From NCBI GenBank assembly GCA_021399445.1, contig JAJTUQ010000005.1, positions 1,302,001 to 1,366,000 on the forward strand: DNA of 64,000 nucleotides, read 5' to 3'. Positions 11,034 through 22,219 of the stretch are shown here, one piece after another. The notes beneath the pieces are model-generated. The model worked only from the letters and a program-made list of their open reading frames with translations. It ran no database searches and was not told the DNA's origin. Within the stretch, counting starts at the first letter, position 1. Each line of letters begins with the position of its first letter. Made by a program: the position numbers and the translations under genes. This DNA is from Xylogone sp. PMI_703. Taxonomy: Eukaryota > Ascomycota > Leotiomycetes.

Positions 11034-12086
11034 GATGGAATTTCTCTGCTTCTGTTTTGTCGCAGAGAATTGAATTGAGAGTCGTGCGCCTCTTCGGGCT
11101 CAGGGGGCCCTATCAGCAGCAACAACTGGAAATGTGTCGCTCAGGAACACCAATCGAACTCCAGCTGGGCACCGGCTGTAAAATCACAGACCGCGCCGCA
11201 CGAGAAGGAGCGAAGGAACAAGAAAAAGAACGATAGAAACCCTCTCGAGAGAGTATCTATGTTGTGAAGAAGGGGTGCACAACCTTTGCCAGCAACAACA
11301 ACAAAAAAGAAGGGAAGGGGAAGCAAACGAGGGAAAAAAAGATAAGTTTTTATCGGGGATGGGGAATATTTAATTAAAATTATTAACAAGCAATAATTTC
11401 TTGTTTGGGGATGGGGTTTCTTCGGATGTCAGGGAGCGCCCGCCCATACTCTAGCAGTTGGTCCTGGCTGCTACTGTACACAAAAGCCACGCTTCTATCC
11501 AGCCTTATTCGTCTCCCAACGAAAGCCAAAGCAAAGCAGGCACATCGGTCCATGAATTAATAATAATTCCGGCATTATCGTAAAGTTATTGTACGGATAT
11601 ACCATAAGGTCGTTAAACGGGTGGACGAGGTGGCCTGAGTCCCGTACCGTATGGTAGTCAAGGGGACGGTGTGGCCTTCGCGGCTGTCAAATCTCCACAA
11701 AAGGAGCTCTGGTCCTCTCGCCCCTGGTGAACAAACCGCTGCAAATCGAAATCATCGCGGGCTTGGCGGCCAGAGCTTTCCCCCGCTGCCATTGGGCTGG
11801 CAAAGCTTGGGGCCGGTAACGCCCCTGCGTCCTCGCAAATCCGAATACGAATCGATAAGATTGGGGTCGCAGATTGTGCTTGTGGTCTTACACGGAGGGC
11901 TTTAATTATTGGCTATCCGCTTTGGGGAATTGTCATCATCAGAAAAAAACGTTGTTAACTTGTTACAGTAGTTAAAAACCACAGGGCCGATGTGTCAGAT
12001 AAATACTCTCGATGCTGTATGTACGGTTGGTTTGCTATGCCTGTATATACCCGCAAGGCCCCTTCTCCTTTCCTTCCCCCCCGCCG
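11034..12086. other. Intergenic, ERG5 promoter side
   Basis: About 1 kb between the ERG5 start (transcribed left) and the stop of the next minus-strand gene. Contains a purine-rich tract around 11300-11345 and GC-richer sequence near 11650-11830. Frames of 80-85 codons here look like chance. No specific regulatory site is claimed. Confidence 0.5.
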
Positions 12087-15000
12087 CTAAAGTACAGGTC
12101 GGAGGTAGAACTCTAGGTCCTCATACGCCTGTTCCACGTAGTCGCGCGCGTCTTGATATCGATCTACCTCCCCTCTATGCAGGTCCCGCAGCAACTCGCA
12201 GAACGTATTAAATATCTCGGCCTCTCCCTCGTCCTCCGCGCCCATGCACACCAGCTTCTCGAGCTTTCGCCCCTCCAAGCAATGCCGCAGAATGTCACCA
12301 TCCACGTGCATCATGATCTTGGGATCCGTGGCAGGTTCTAGTGGAAATTTCCATATCCCATGCACAAACTCCGCAACCATGGGCGATTTGATCGCAAGAT
12401 TGTACAGGTATCGGAGGAACCTCCACGCCGAGACTCCGATCATGGTAAAATGGCTCAGAGACCCGTCAATTGACAAGCCAAGAACCTCGCCGTGCATTCG
12501 TGTACTGGGAATAATGTCCATATGATAAGACTCCTTGCTGGACGTCTTCTCATGGCTACCATCTTGATGCTCAGTGGCAGATGGTTGGATCGGGGGCATA
12601 TACCAGCTATGATCCCAGATGGGACGGCTTTTAGCAATGTGAAACTTCAGCACCGAGTATGGAAGTGCAGCCTCGAAGACATTGATTAGCGTGTCGGATT
12701 TGGTGTTTTGAGAGGCCCATTGCCCTGCTACAGAACAGTCTTTATCTGAGACGAGACTGATTGGATGCTCTACTCCAATCAGTTTGTGATCCAATCCGGA
12801 GCGTGTCTCTTTGTCACTGTGAGTATGCAAGGTTTGGTAACTTTCTTCTTCAGGATTTTCCGGTATTACAAGCTTGAGAATTTGGAGCGAATCATTGCTC
12901 GTGAGGGCGTATATGTTCGAGTCTTCGTGTGAAAGAACCCTTGCAAGAGACGGGAGCCAGAACTCAGATATCTTCTTGAACTTTCTTTCCGTGAGGTCAA
13001 GGGTTTCGAAATACAGACGGTTGCCGCTGCAATAACACAATCCGGATGGATACCCGGTTACAGAGTAGATGGGTTCTTCCGTCTTATACTTGTACCGAGT
13101 CCAATATCGGATTTTTCGAGTATCCTGAGCCGTCGAATTATCTGCCTCTCCTGTTCTAACGCTTGACGTAGCCCCTCTATCAAAAGAAATAATTAGGAGT
13201 CGCCCACTGCTTGTGCATACGATTAGGAAATGCCATGTCCTTCCGTCTTTAGTATACGGCCATTCAAATAAACCGAAGATCCTTTCGTTGGTGTTTCCAA
13301 GACCGGATACAAAATCTACTGGGTCTCCTTTCTTGTCAACTGGCATAGAGATGTCGACTCCTGTGTCAGGGTCGATAAAGAGTAGCGTAGATTTACGTTC
13401 TATTGAGGCACCAACGATAAGAATTCCTCCCAGCGCATGCGAATATAGGATACGGGAAGGTGTGCCTCTAATCGGTATGTGGCGAGGGACTGCAGTTGAT
13501 CTCGGCGCTAGCCCAGCAAGCATAAGCTGACTCCCTGAAACCAAAAGTAAGGTCCGGTCTTCAGACCCTCGCAGGAACCCAGTCGGGAGTCTTGTTATTG
13601 AGTCAATATTAGGTTGTGCCAAAGCTGGATCTAGCACATTGGTAACCCATATCTGATTTATAGCCCAATATCTGTTCAAAAAACTTGTGCCTGAATTATA
13701 ACTGGAATTCCTGATTATTGAGTATATCTTTGAGTCACAAGTGACAAAAAATTCATCTGGAGACTGGAAATAATGATCCTTGGTAATGGAGGCTTTGTTG
13801 GCACCGAACCTATCCCACCGTGTATTTCTGACCTCAAGGCTACTTTTGTTAAGCTGTATTGTAACCACGAATCCGTTGCGAGTTCCACAGAGAAGTATCA
13901 GATTATCTGGCAGCCCAGAAGCTACCGAGATACTGTTGATTGCTTCGAGTTTGGGATGAGTAGGGGGAGGCAGAGGCAGTCTCACCTTATGCCAGTCACC
14001 CCCCTCATAAATTGGTTTGAGTGATAGATCAACAGAACTGCCATCCCAACCTGCCACTATAAGCCACGGCTGCCCATCAACTGTAAACACGTCAACGCAA
14101 GTAATACTAGTTGAGAAGGTTTTAAGTGTGCGGAATATTTGTCTCGCTCCTGGAGCCGGAGCATCGCTTGCTTTCTGCATTACACAGTTGAGAAGACTTT
14201 CAGTGCCAGCATGGGCAGTGTAAAAGATCATATTATCATAAATCACTGCGTCGAGTATGGCGTTGGCACTACCAAGGATTTCTTGACCACTATACATCCG
14301 CCTAAGCCTTAATGTTAGCAGCCGCGACAAACTACGGATCCCAAAGTCACTTACACATCATCTTCTGATATGAATATTATCGATCTTTCTGTAACTTGGA
14401 TTATGCCATCTCCACTAGCACTAGATGTGATAGTTCGGGACCCAAGATCAAAAGGGGTCAGTTCTTGATCAACTTCCACTATATCTGAGGCGTCGTTGGA
14501 AAGCTGTAGGAGGGCTGATCGATCCGCTAGAGATAAAAGGAACAAGGAAGCATCATCTTTGAATAGCTGGGAATATGGCTCTGGTTGCAGCACCCATGCA
14601 TTCGAAATGGGGCTCTGGTAGTCGACTTCTAACCCAAGACTGGCTTCCACACCGTATCTGAATTCAGTAATAGCGCCTTGGGCACCCTTCCCGCCACAGG
14701 AAAATATTCTATCAGATCTAGGGACGGAGCTTTTAGAGGAAGGGGGGTCAATATAATTTCGATCCTCGCTTATAGCTGTAGTTGTAAAGTCTACTGAAGG
14801 AGACCAATTCTGTATTTTCTGAAGAAAAACAGGGGATTGTCTTGCTCGGACCTACCAGAAAATCTATCAGCTGACCTTCACTTATATTGAACCAAATGAG
14901 ATGAAATTGAATCTACAATATGCTTACCATATAAGTGCCTCCGGGACATGAGTCTCCTCCTGTAATGAGCAAATCACCTGTCTTAGTTGAATCGTCAAGA

Positions 15001-16576
15001 TTCTCATTATACACACTCGCGAGAGCGGTCCCGTTGTTACGACCCAGCTGCCCAATATTCATATCTGCTCTAATAAAGTCATCCGCATCTGCGTCGATCT
15101 CGAGAAACTTGACCAGCCCATCTTCTCGAACAATATACAAGTCATCACGACTAGCAGTATGATGTGGCAGCCGACTGGGTCGCGTCCAAGAAGTCCAAAG
15201 AGGCGTTGAGATACCGTGGTGCATAAGTGTAGGACGATCACGATCCAGCCTAGTATTGAAATCTATGCACATAGGACTGCCTTGAAGGAGTCCTTGGCAG
15301 ATAGTCATCGAATCTTCGCATACAAGGATGAAAGCAGACTTAATCGTTAGGGGGATGAGTAGCAGTGGTGCCTCCCGTGATTTTGCCAATAAGTGCCCTT
15401 TGTAACTATGAGGCGTTACCTTGTCAAGATCTGCTCCGGTTTCCCACTCATACACCACCATTCGTGTTTTACCCTTATGAACAACAAGTATTAGGAGAAT
15501 TATATGATCTTCATCATCAGCAGACGGAAACAGAAACTCCATCTTATGTATAATGCCATGGAAGGTGACGACTGTTTGAGATTCAACCATCTCTATGTCA
15601 TCCCCTTCGCTATATCGTTGCTTCAATTTTTCTCTTGGATGTAGAGCATAGATGGCAAACTGACGCTCAGAACATCCAACAGCCATATATCTGGAACTAG
15701 GGTCTACGGTTAGGTGCGTGCCTGGTTGCAATAGTAACATTGAATTCTCTGGGAGAGAATGACGTCTCACAACGAATTCTAAGTCGCCAGCGCCAGATCT
15801 CCGCAACATCAAAAATATAGAATCTCCAGTTTCCAACTGTAAAAGAATGAATTGAGGAGGTAGATTCTTCGTTAGAGTCTGTCGATCCTCTTCTTGTTCC
15901 TTATTAATTTTCATGCCTGAGTCGTTATCTTTCTCGATTTTGATAATACTATCCAAACTTGACGCTTGTGCATCTCGAGAGTAAGCTTTTAAGGAACCAA
16001 CAACACGAGCGTTCCGAATGCGCGCGCCGAAGTGTTCTCTCCGAATGACATCGCAGAGATGGCCATTAGGTCGTAACTCTCGAATTTGGACAAATTCATC
16101 CTTGTCAAGTCAGCATGGTGCTCTACAGTATCTACGTAAGAGCAGGCGTCCAAGACGCTTTAAGGAGTAAAAAAATCCCCAGAATTATATCAATAATAAA
16201 ATGGAAGTTATACTAGACGATCTAGTCTAGTCTTGATCTCATAGAAATAAATCTCAAATATATCTACAAAGATAATAAAGACTACTAGAAGTTTGATCCG
16301 AATAGGTATCTGAAAATGCTGAGACTTGCTTACCCCGATGAATGCAATATCAATTATACCAGGACTTCTAAGGCTTACTGGTAGTATCCAATGGACAAGT
16401 GGACTACATATGATTGTCTGAGTTAAGAGTCCGTATTCTGGAGGATCTTGCGTCTCCATTAAATTCATCCTTTTGGGTTCTTTATCTTTTTCTTCATGGT
16501 GACGGAGGACGGAATCAAGATCTATTGTTCTGGTGGTCCAGGTCCCATTGACCAGCAAGCTGGTCTCTAAAGCCAT
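12087..16576 (-). CDS. MMS1_N / CPSF-A-like beta-propeller protein
   Basis: Four exons: 16334-16576, 14928-16100, 14355-14851 and 12087-14301; 1375 residues with continuous frame. The N-terminus (LLTQTIICSPLVHWILPVSL, then GDEFVQIRELRPNG and GARIRNARVVGSLKAY) is characteristic of the MMS1_N group in the CPSF-A/DDB1/Rse1 superfamily, made of beta-propellers that scaffold ubiquitin ligases or RNA-processing complexes. Further stretches such as SGAGDLEFVVRRHSLPENSM, NNGTALASVYNENLDDSTKT and GDLLITGGDSCPGGTYM fit. The C-terminus is mixed helical and acidic (FNTFCELLRDLHRGEVDRYQ). Fungal relatives are often labelled thermotolerance protein. DDB1 itself is a closer match to human DDB1 than this, so I do not assign DDB1, RSE1 or MMS1. 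The superfamily call is firm; the role is open. Confidence 0.75.
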
Positions 16577-17005
16577 ACCGGTATTTAAAAGAAGCTAGAG
16601 TTTTGATTCATCTCGCCCTCTTCTGGAAAGAATTCACAAGGATAAAATTTTGGAACGGAAACAGTTTTCGACATCGAGAAGTATTTTAGTTAAAGACCGG
16701 CTTTGAGACACTAAAATACCCATAGAAAAGAAGAAAACCGAGGTCAGGACTGAGAGTTTCATTGAAGCTGCAAGGCATCAGATGGATTAGATCAGGCTGC
16801 AATAGGCCTGGTCTGATCGTGGTAAAATGAACTGTTCACGTCTATTTGTTCGTCTAGACCTTTACGAATGGGCTACTTATTGTAGCCTGATAATTAAGGC
16901 ACAAAATATATTCAGAAGCTCTAATGGGAACTTCCCCTGAAAGTGTAGAGGTGATTATTTGAGCTTTTTTTGGGCAAGCTCTTCTAATGGACCCACGTCA
17001 TCGAG
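16577..17005. other. Divergent promoter region
   Basis: About 430 bp between the start of the MMS1_N-type gene (-) and the start of the TBC gene (+), presumably a shared promoter region. No further feature seen. Confidence 0.5.
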
Positions 17006-18346
17006 ATGGAGCTTAATGGTACGGCGAGTGGACTAGATGAGAAAGTCGGGGTTGACTCCGAACAGCAATCTACGTCTACACTAAAGGAGCTTGCTAGCAA
17101 AGCTTCCAGTATCCTTGATGCTTGCAGGTTTAAGGACATAGATGCCTTGCGGCTGCTAGCGACATCAGAAGGCGGCTTATGTTCTGACGATCTCCGGCGA
17201 GAGGCATGTCCGTATCACCTCGAGATCACACTGTTTTCCTGCTGACATTTCCAGGGCCTCTACTGCTTGGTTGCTCCGAGTTCACTAGTGATTTAGAATC
17301 AGAGAAAGACATAAATAGTTGGAGGGACTTACCAGAACACAGAGATGAAGGCCAAGTACAATTAGATGTGGAGAGATCATTCATATACTACCCTGATGGT
17401 ATGCCTCCCATCGTTCCTTGCATGATGGAAGTAAGGGAATTGTCGCTCATGGTAGAATTTGTTAGACCAATCTCAAAAGGAATTAAACAAGCGAAAAGAG
17501 GAGCTATTCGACCTTATTACAGAAGTTCTTCGAAGGCAGCCATATCTGTGTTACTTTCAGGGCTATCATGATATTTGTCAAGTTTTCCTGCTGGTCCTTG
17601 ACCAAAGGACTCGATCGTCAGCGGTGGCGAGGTTATCAGTTCTTCGAATAAGGGATTTCATGCTGCCGACTCTTTCTCCAGCATTAGCTCAAATAAATCT
17701 GATACCAGCGATCCTGGATGCTGTAAACCCTATGCTCTGCAAACATCTATCTCAAACCCAGCCGTTCTTTGCTCTCTCGGGCACGTTAACGATGTATGCA
17801 CATGACATAGAAGAATATAGTGGCATATCTCGTCTATTTGATGTCTTGTTAGCAAAGGGGGCTGTATTTTCGGTTTATATGTTTGCTCAGATTGTGCTTC
17901 AACGCTCGGATGAGCTGTTCGAAACCCCAGCAGACGAGCCGGAGATGCTACATTCAATTCTTTCAAAGCTACCTAAACCTCTGGATCTTGAAGCACTTAT
18001 TAATAAAACAGTGAAACTATATGAGGAACACCCGCCAGATACTTTAAAACAATGGAAATCAATATCAAGATACAGCGTATTGAGGACGACGCTTTCTCCC
18101 GATAGTACAATAAGCCAGACATTAGAAGATGGACGGACGTATTTCTTCAGGCAAGTTGAGGAAATGAAGTGGATGGAGCGAAAGAAAGAGATATTCATGA
18201 CATTGTGGAAATACCGTAGACCTGCTAGCATGGTTGGCATGGCAGTATTGGTCGGCGTTTTATCATTTTGGCTGCGGAGAAATACCGGGCCTCCAGGTTT
18301 ATTTGGGGCGTTATGGAGACAGTGGCTAGGACCTCGCGGACACTAA
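17006..18346 (+). CDS. GYP8: TBC domain Rab GTPase-activating protein, Gyp8/TBC1D20 type
   Basis: Stimulates GTP hydrolysis by a Rab of the Ypt1/Rab1 type at the ER-Golgi interface (family knowledge). Three exons: 17006-17207, 17255-17398 and 17466-18346; 408 residues. Splicing is needed to assemble the TBC domain: RREAWPLLLGCSEF spans intron 1 and YYPDDQSQKELNKRKEEL spans intron 2. The catalytic arginine-finger motif is LDVERSFIYYPD and the glutamine finger is YFQG in LCYFQGYHDICQVFLLVL. A C-terminal hydrophobic segment, SMVGMAVLVGVLSFWL, flanked by arginines, is a tail anchor, as in TBC1D20 and Gyp8. Its stop lies only about 66 bp from the stop of convergent VPS52. Confidence 0.88.
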
Positions 18347-18412
18347 AAATTTGCAGGACTGTATTATCGATACAAGTGTAACTGTATTCAATTATACATG
18401 AGCTCGGTGCTT

Positions 18413-20450
18413 TTAGGTAGCATTTTCATATTCATTTACAAGAGCCTTAAAATGATCCTGTTGTTCAGACGCCAATTTCCCCTCCAGGTCGCCAATAATA
18501 GTTAGGATAAGAGAATAATTATTATAAAGAAACCTGACCTTTTTCCTCGAATCCCCAATACTGTTACTTGACTTTGTCAGGAAAGATTCCATTTCGCTAC
18601 GAAGTCTATTGAGACTTGTAGAGACGGGCTCGTCATCTCCAGCTTCTGTGCTAAGACTAAGAATGCTTTGCATAAACTGTGCGAATCGCTGAGTCATGAA
18701 ATGTGGTGCTGCAGACTGCTTTGCCTGCTCTGCTGCTGATTGTTTGCGGATTATAATACTATTAGTTGCTTGGCGTACGGATTCGCAATGTTGATCCATA
18801 ACAACTTGAAATCGAGGCCATAAAAGCATAGCAGTGCCATTGATATAACTATCAACCGCGGGTATTTTTCGACGTTGTAATTCAAATGCAAAGTGTTGGT
18901 TCAATCTCACACAGAGAAGCAGACCTAAGCAATCAAATGTTTCGTATGTTAAAGATTTGGTAAAATTGTGTCCTAGTGTAAATGTTGGTTCGAAGATATG
19001 ATTGAAATATCGTGAGATAGCTGCGAAGGACAAAGATGGCGAGAAGAATGATGTAAGAAAAGAATACTCGGCCGATGCATTATCTACCAAAGCAAGGTTG
19101 AAATTTCGGAATGGAAATTCTAGGTAGTGCGTAGACTTATCTTCCTCAGCAAGGAAAGAAGATAATGCCATTTGGTTTGATGTTTTCAGCAGGTCGATTC
19201 GACGCCCTAGATTGAAGGCATCGTGAGGGGGGGAGCCGGTTTTCGAGCCAGACATAATCGAAGGCTTTCGAACGCCATCGTCTAGCCCCAGGACATCGTG
19301 TTTGTCTAATACATGCATTTTGATCTTTTCAAGCGACTTTTGGTAACGAGTAAACTGGGTTATAAAATACCATCTCATAGTGTTAATATAGGCTTGACCT
19401 ATCTCTTCGGCCAATTGAGAATGGTGTCTATGTAGAAACGCAAACAGGTCCTTGTATCGGAGAAAATGCTGCTGCTGTATAATCTGAGCATTGATATTCG
19501 GAGACCTTAATGCCTTTATCTGGGCCACCAGAAAATCACGAATCCTCTCGAGCGCCTGGGTATGTGTATCAGCTTCATCTATTTTTAATGCAGAGGAGGA
19601 GATCAACCTTATACACCAAATTATCAAGCAGAGGCTTTAGATCGTTTAGACCTTTGACATTCCTAAGTTCCTTTGACTTCAATTCCATAGCTCGCGAACG
19701 TTTCTCAACTTCTGTTAAGGCCCGAACCCACGCTTCATCTATACTTCCTTCCACTATTTTTCTGACGACGGCAGGTGAGATACTGATGTCTTCCACTACT
19801 GGACCCAAAGCGTTCTCTACCTGTTTTCTATTCTCTAGCCTAATTCCTAGGGCGGTCGAACGTGCCTGTAGTGTTTCGATCTCAGCTGAGACTGCTGCAA
19901 GATCGTTTTGGAAACTTGTCAAATTCATCTCTACAGAGTTGAGAACACCATCGCACGCTAGTATTGATCTATGGAGGTCTTCAAATCTTTCCATATCATT
20001 TTGATATTCCTCCAGAGTTTGTGTGTGTGTGTATAAGTCCTTTGGCGTCTCCGTCACCAGTTGTCTCAAAGTCAACCCTTCGAAATCTAACTCGCCGCCA
20101 CCAAGCTGAAGATCATCATCGACACCTTCCAAGACTTGTTGAGAGGTGGAAGTTCCTTGTAAGTCATCTCCCAAAATCTTTCTTAAAACATTCGATAGAT
20201 CTGGTGCATCAGCCACCGCGGATTGCTTAGGTCCTGAACCATTAACTCGTTTCGAGGATGCCAACAGAGAGGCAGTTGAGTCATTTGAAACCAGAGAGAG
20301 TGAAGACGACCGCGGATTAAATGGAGGCCGTTGGTTTGCGGAAACAGGTGTGAGATTACTTGTCCTTCGAGGCACTGGAGAGTATGAGCGCGATATTGGA
20401 GGTGATGGGCCAGCAGACGTGGAATGCCCGGATAGACGATCTAACCACAT
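18413..20450 (-). CDS. VPS52: Vps52, GARP complex subunit
   Basis: Vps52 is a core subunit of the GARP tethering complex (Vps51-54), which captures endosome-derived vesicles at the trans-Golgi. Two exons: 19608-20450 and 18413-19555, joined as KALERIRDFLVAQIKALRSP; 661 residues. The intron (52 bp) has a GTTGAT donor. The N-terminal ~100 residues are disordered and Ser/Pro-rich, starting MWLDRLSGHSTSAG. A coiled-coil region follows (LEEYQNDMERFEDLHRSILA, LTEVEKRSRAMELKSKELRN). The Vps52/Sac2 core includes LLKYR-like QQQHFLRYKDLFAFLHRHHS and AYINTMRWYFITQFTRYQKS. The C-terminal part is helical and extends to YENAT. Confidence 0.9.
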
Positions 20451-20886
20451 ATCGATCCTGGAGCATTAACTCAGATATAGGCCTTTGTCTTAAAGATGGT
20501 ATGGTTTCATAAGTTCATGATTGATGCAAATAACTCCAAAATACTGTTAATTGAAGAAGTATCACACTCCTTTGATACATGTGTTACTAGAGCGGAAGCG
20601 ACTCTAACAATGCGCAAGGCTGTAGCTGCCCGTTACTGCTACTTCATCATTGGCTGTTCTGTCTACCCTAGCATACCAAGGATAAAAGCGGTTAGTCTAC
20701 TTAGTACTCTGCTAAAAGTCGCTACTGGCCCACACTTGAATCCTGTCTAGAAGTGTGATTTTCTTCTTCAAATCCAAACAACTTCTTTTCGTTTTCGCCA
20801 TCACCTTTCTCTTTTCTCCTTTCTGATCTCTTTCACGGTTGACACACCTTCTCTCTATTCATATTTACTTTGCGCATTTAGTCAAG
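20451..20886. other. Divergent promoter VPS52 / eIF5A
   Basis: About 435 bp between divergent starts. The 120 bp before the eIF5A ATG are pyrimidine-rich (runs of CTTCTTT and TTCTCCTTTC), common in promoters and leaders of highly expressed fungal genes. An 84-codon frame at 20496-20750 is treated as chance. Confidence 0.5.
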
Positions 20887-21607
20887 ATGGCGGACGACGC
20901 TCAGGCAAGTTTTTCCCCAAAAAGACCCCGCACACGGTCCCCCACCATGAGTTTGAGCGCATTTTCAAGTGCTGCAAATTTCAAAATTGCGATCTGAATC
21001 ACAAACTAATTTTAGCACGACAGCATGAACATACTTTCGAGTCTGCCGATGCCGGTGCCTCGGCCACTTATCCTATGCAATGTTCTGCTCTGAGAAAGAA
21101 CGGTTTCGTTGTTATCAAGGGCCGCCCTTGCAAGATTGTCGATATGTCTACATCTAAGACTGGCAAGCACGGTCACGCCAAGGTCCATCTTGTTGGCATT
21201 GATATCTTCACCGGCAAGAAGCTAGAAGAACTTTGCCCCTCCACGCACAACATGGATGTCCCCAACGTCTCTCGTAAGGAATATCAACTTGTAAGTGTCT
21301 GCAATCGTAAAATATGAATTAATTATAGTTAATGGTTATTATAGCTTGATGTTTCCGATGATGGCTTCCTTTCTTTGATGTCTGAGGATGGAGAGACCAA
21401 GGATGATGTCAGGGTCCCTGATGGAGAAATTGGCGAGAAGATTGAGAGGCTCTTCACAACCGAAGAGAAGGATACCAGTGAGTACATACCTAATATCGTC
21501 ACAATGGATAAGATGCTGACTACTTTCTTCTCTTTAAAGACGTTATTGTCCTCACTGCTATGGGTGAGCAAGCTGCTGTTGAAGCCAAGGAGGCCCCTCG
21601 CGGTTAA
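20887..21607 (+). CDS. Translation factor eIF5A (hypusine-containing)
   Basis: eIF5A promotes peptide-bond formation at stalling motifs (such as polyproline) and termination. Four exons: 20887-20904 (MADDAQ), 21024-21290, 21345-21477 and 21540-21607; 161 residues, the normal fungal length. The hypusine loop is [12 protein letters not shown], with modified lysine at about residue 54. Other family blocks are [40 protein letters not shown] and [20 protein letters not shown], ending [14 protein letters not shown]. The first intron (20905-21023) begins GCAAGT after CAG and ends ACAG, so it is a GC-AG intron; no GT donor gives HEHTFES in frame. Product identity is certain; the first donor is inferred. 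Confidence 0.95.
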
Positions 21608-22219
21608 ACTTCTTCATATTAAAACTTTGCGACATCGACCACTGTCAGCAATGGCATCACGTTATATTTGCAGACAGCCCGCTCGGGAGATCGCTAGATT
21701 CTCTCAATTTCAATGGATTCTTGGGGCTTTCGAATATCTGCATTCTTATGGTCGTTGCGTAGGAGGACTCATTCGAGCATTGATATCACTTGTTATGTCT
21801 CCCGGAGTTGTCAATGTCTTCCTTTTGTTACACTCGATACTACATGATCATGAATGACCGGCGTAGTTAAAAAAGCGGACGTTTTCGGGTATGACGAAAA
21901 CATATCCTGTAGAAATCGATGCTTATCTGTTAATAACTTTTTGTGTGATCCAAACCTAATCAACGTAATTTGACTTTTGCGCTCATCCGTGCTATTTAAG
22001 CAGTAAATTGTGCATGACCTAAGCGTTGCTTTAGTTGCCGATGTGCCTTGCCACGCGGTGTGGACGGTACAGAATCGGCAGCAAGCGACTTATTACCAGT
22101 TGCGGCCTGGAGCAGTATTGAGGACTCGGTGTATGGCAAGCCAAATCATTCCATCATGCCATTTATAAGACCAGTAAAATAAACCTAAAACATCAAACTC
22201 TATTTGATTGCTGGCGTAA
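21608..22219. other. Intergenic, eIF5A 3' side to RRN7
   Basis: About 610 bp containing the eIF5A 3' UTR and RRN7 promoter. A long frame at 21375-21857 is a shadow of eIF5A exons 3-4 and its 3' UTR. Nothing else seen. Confidence 0.5.
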
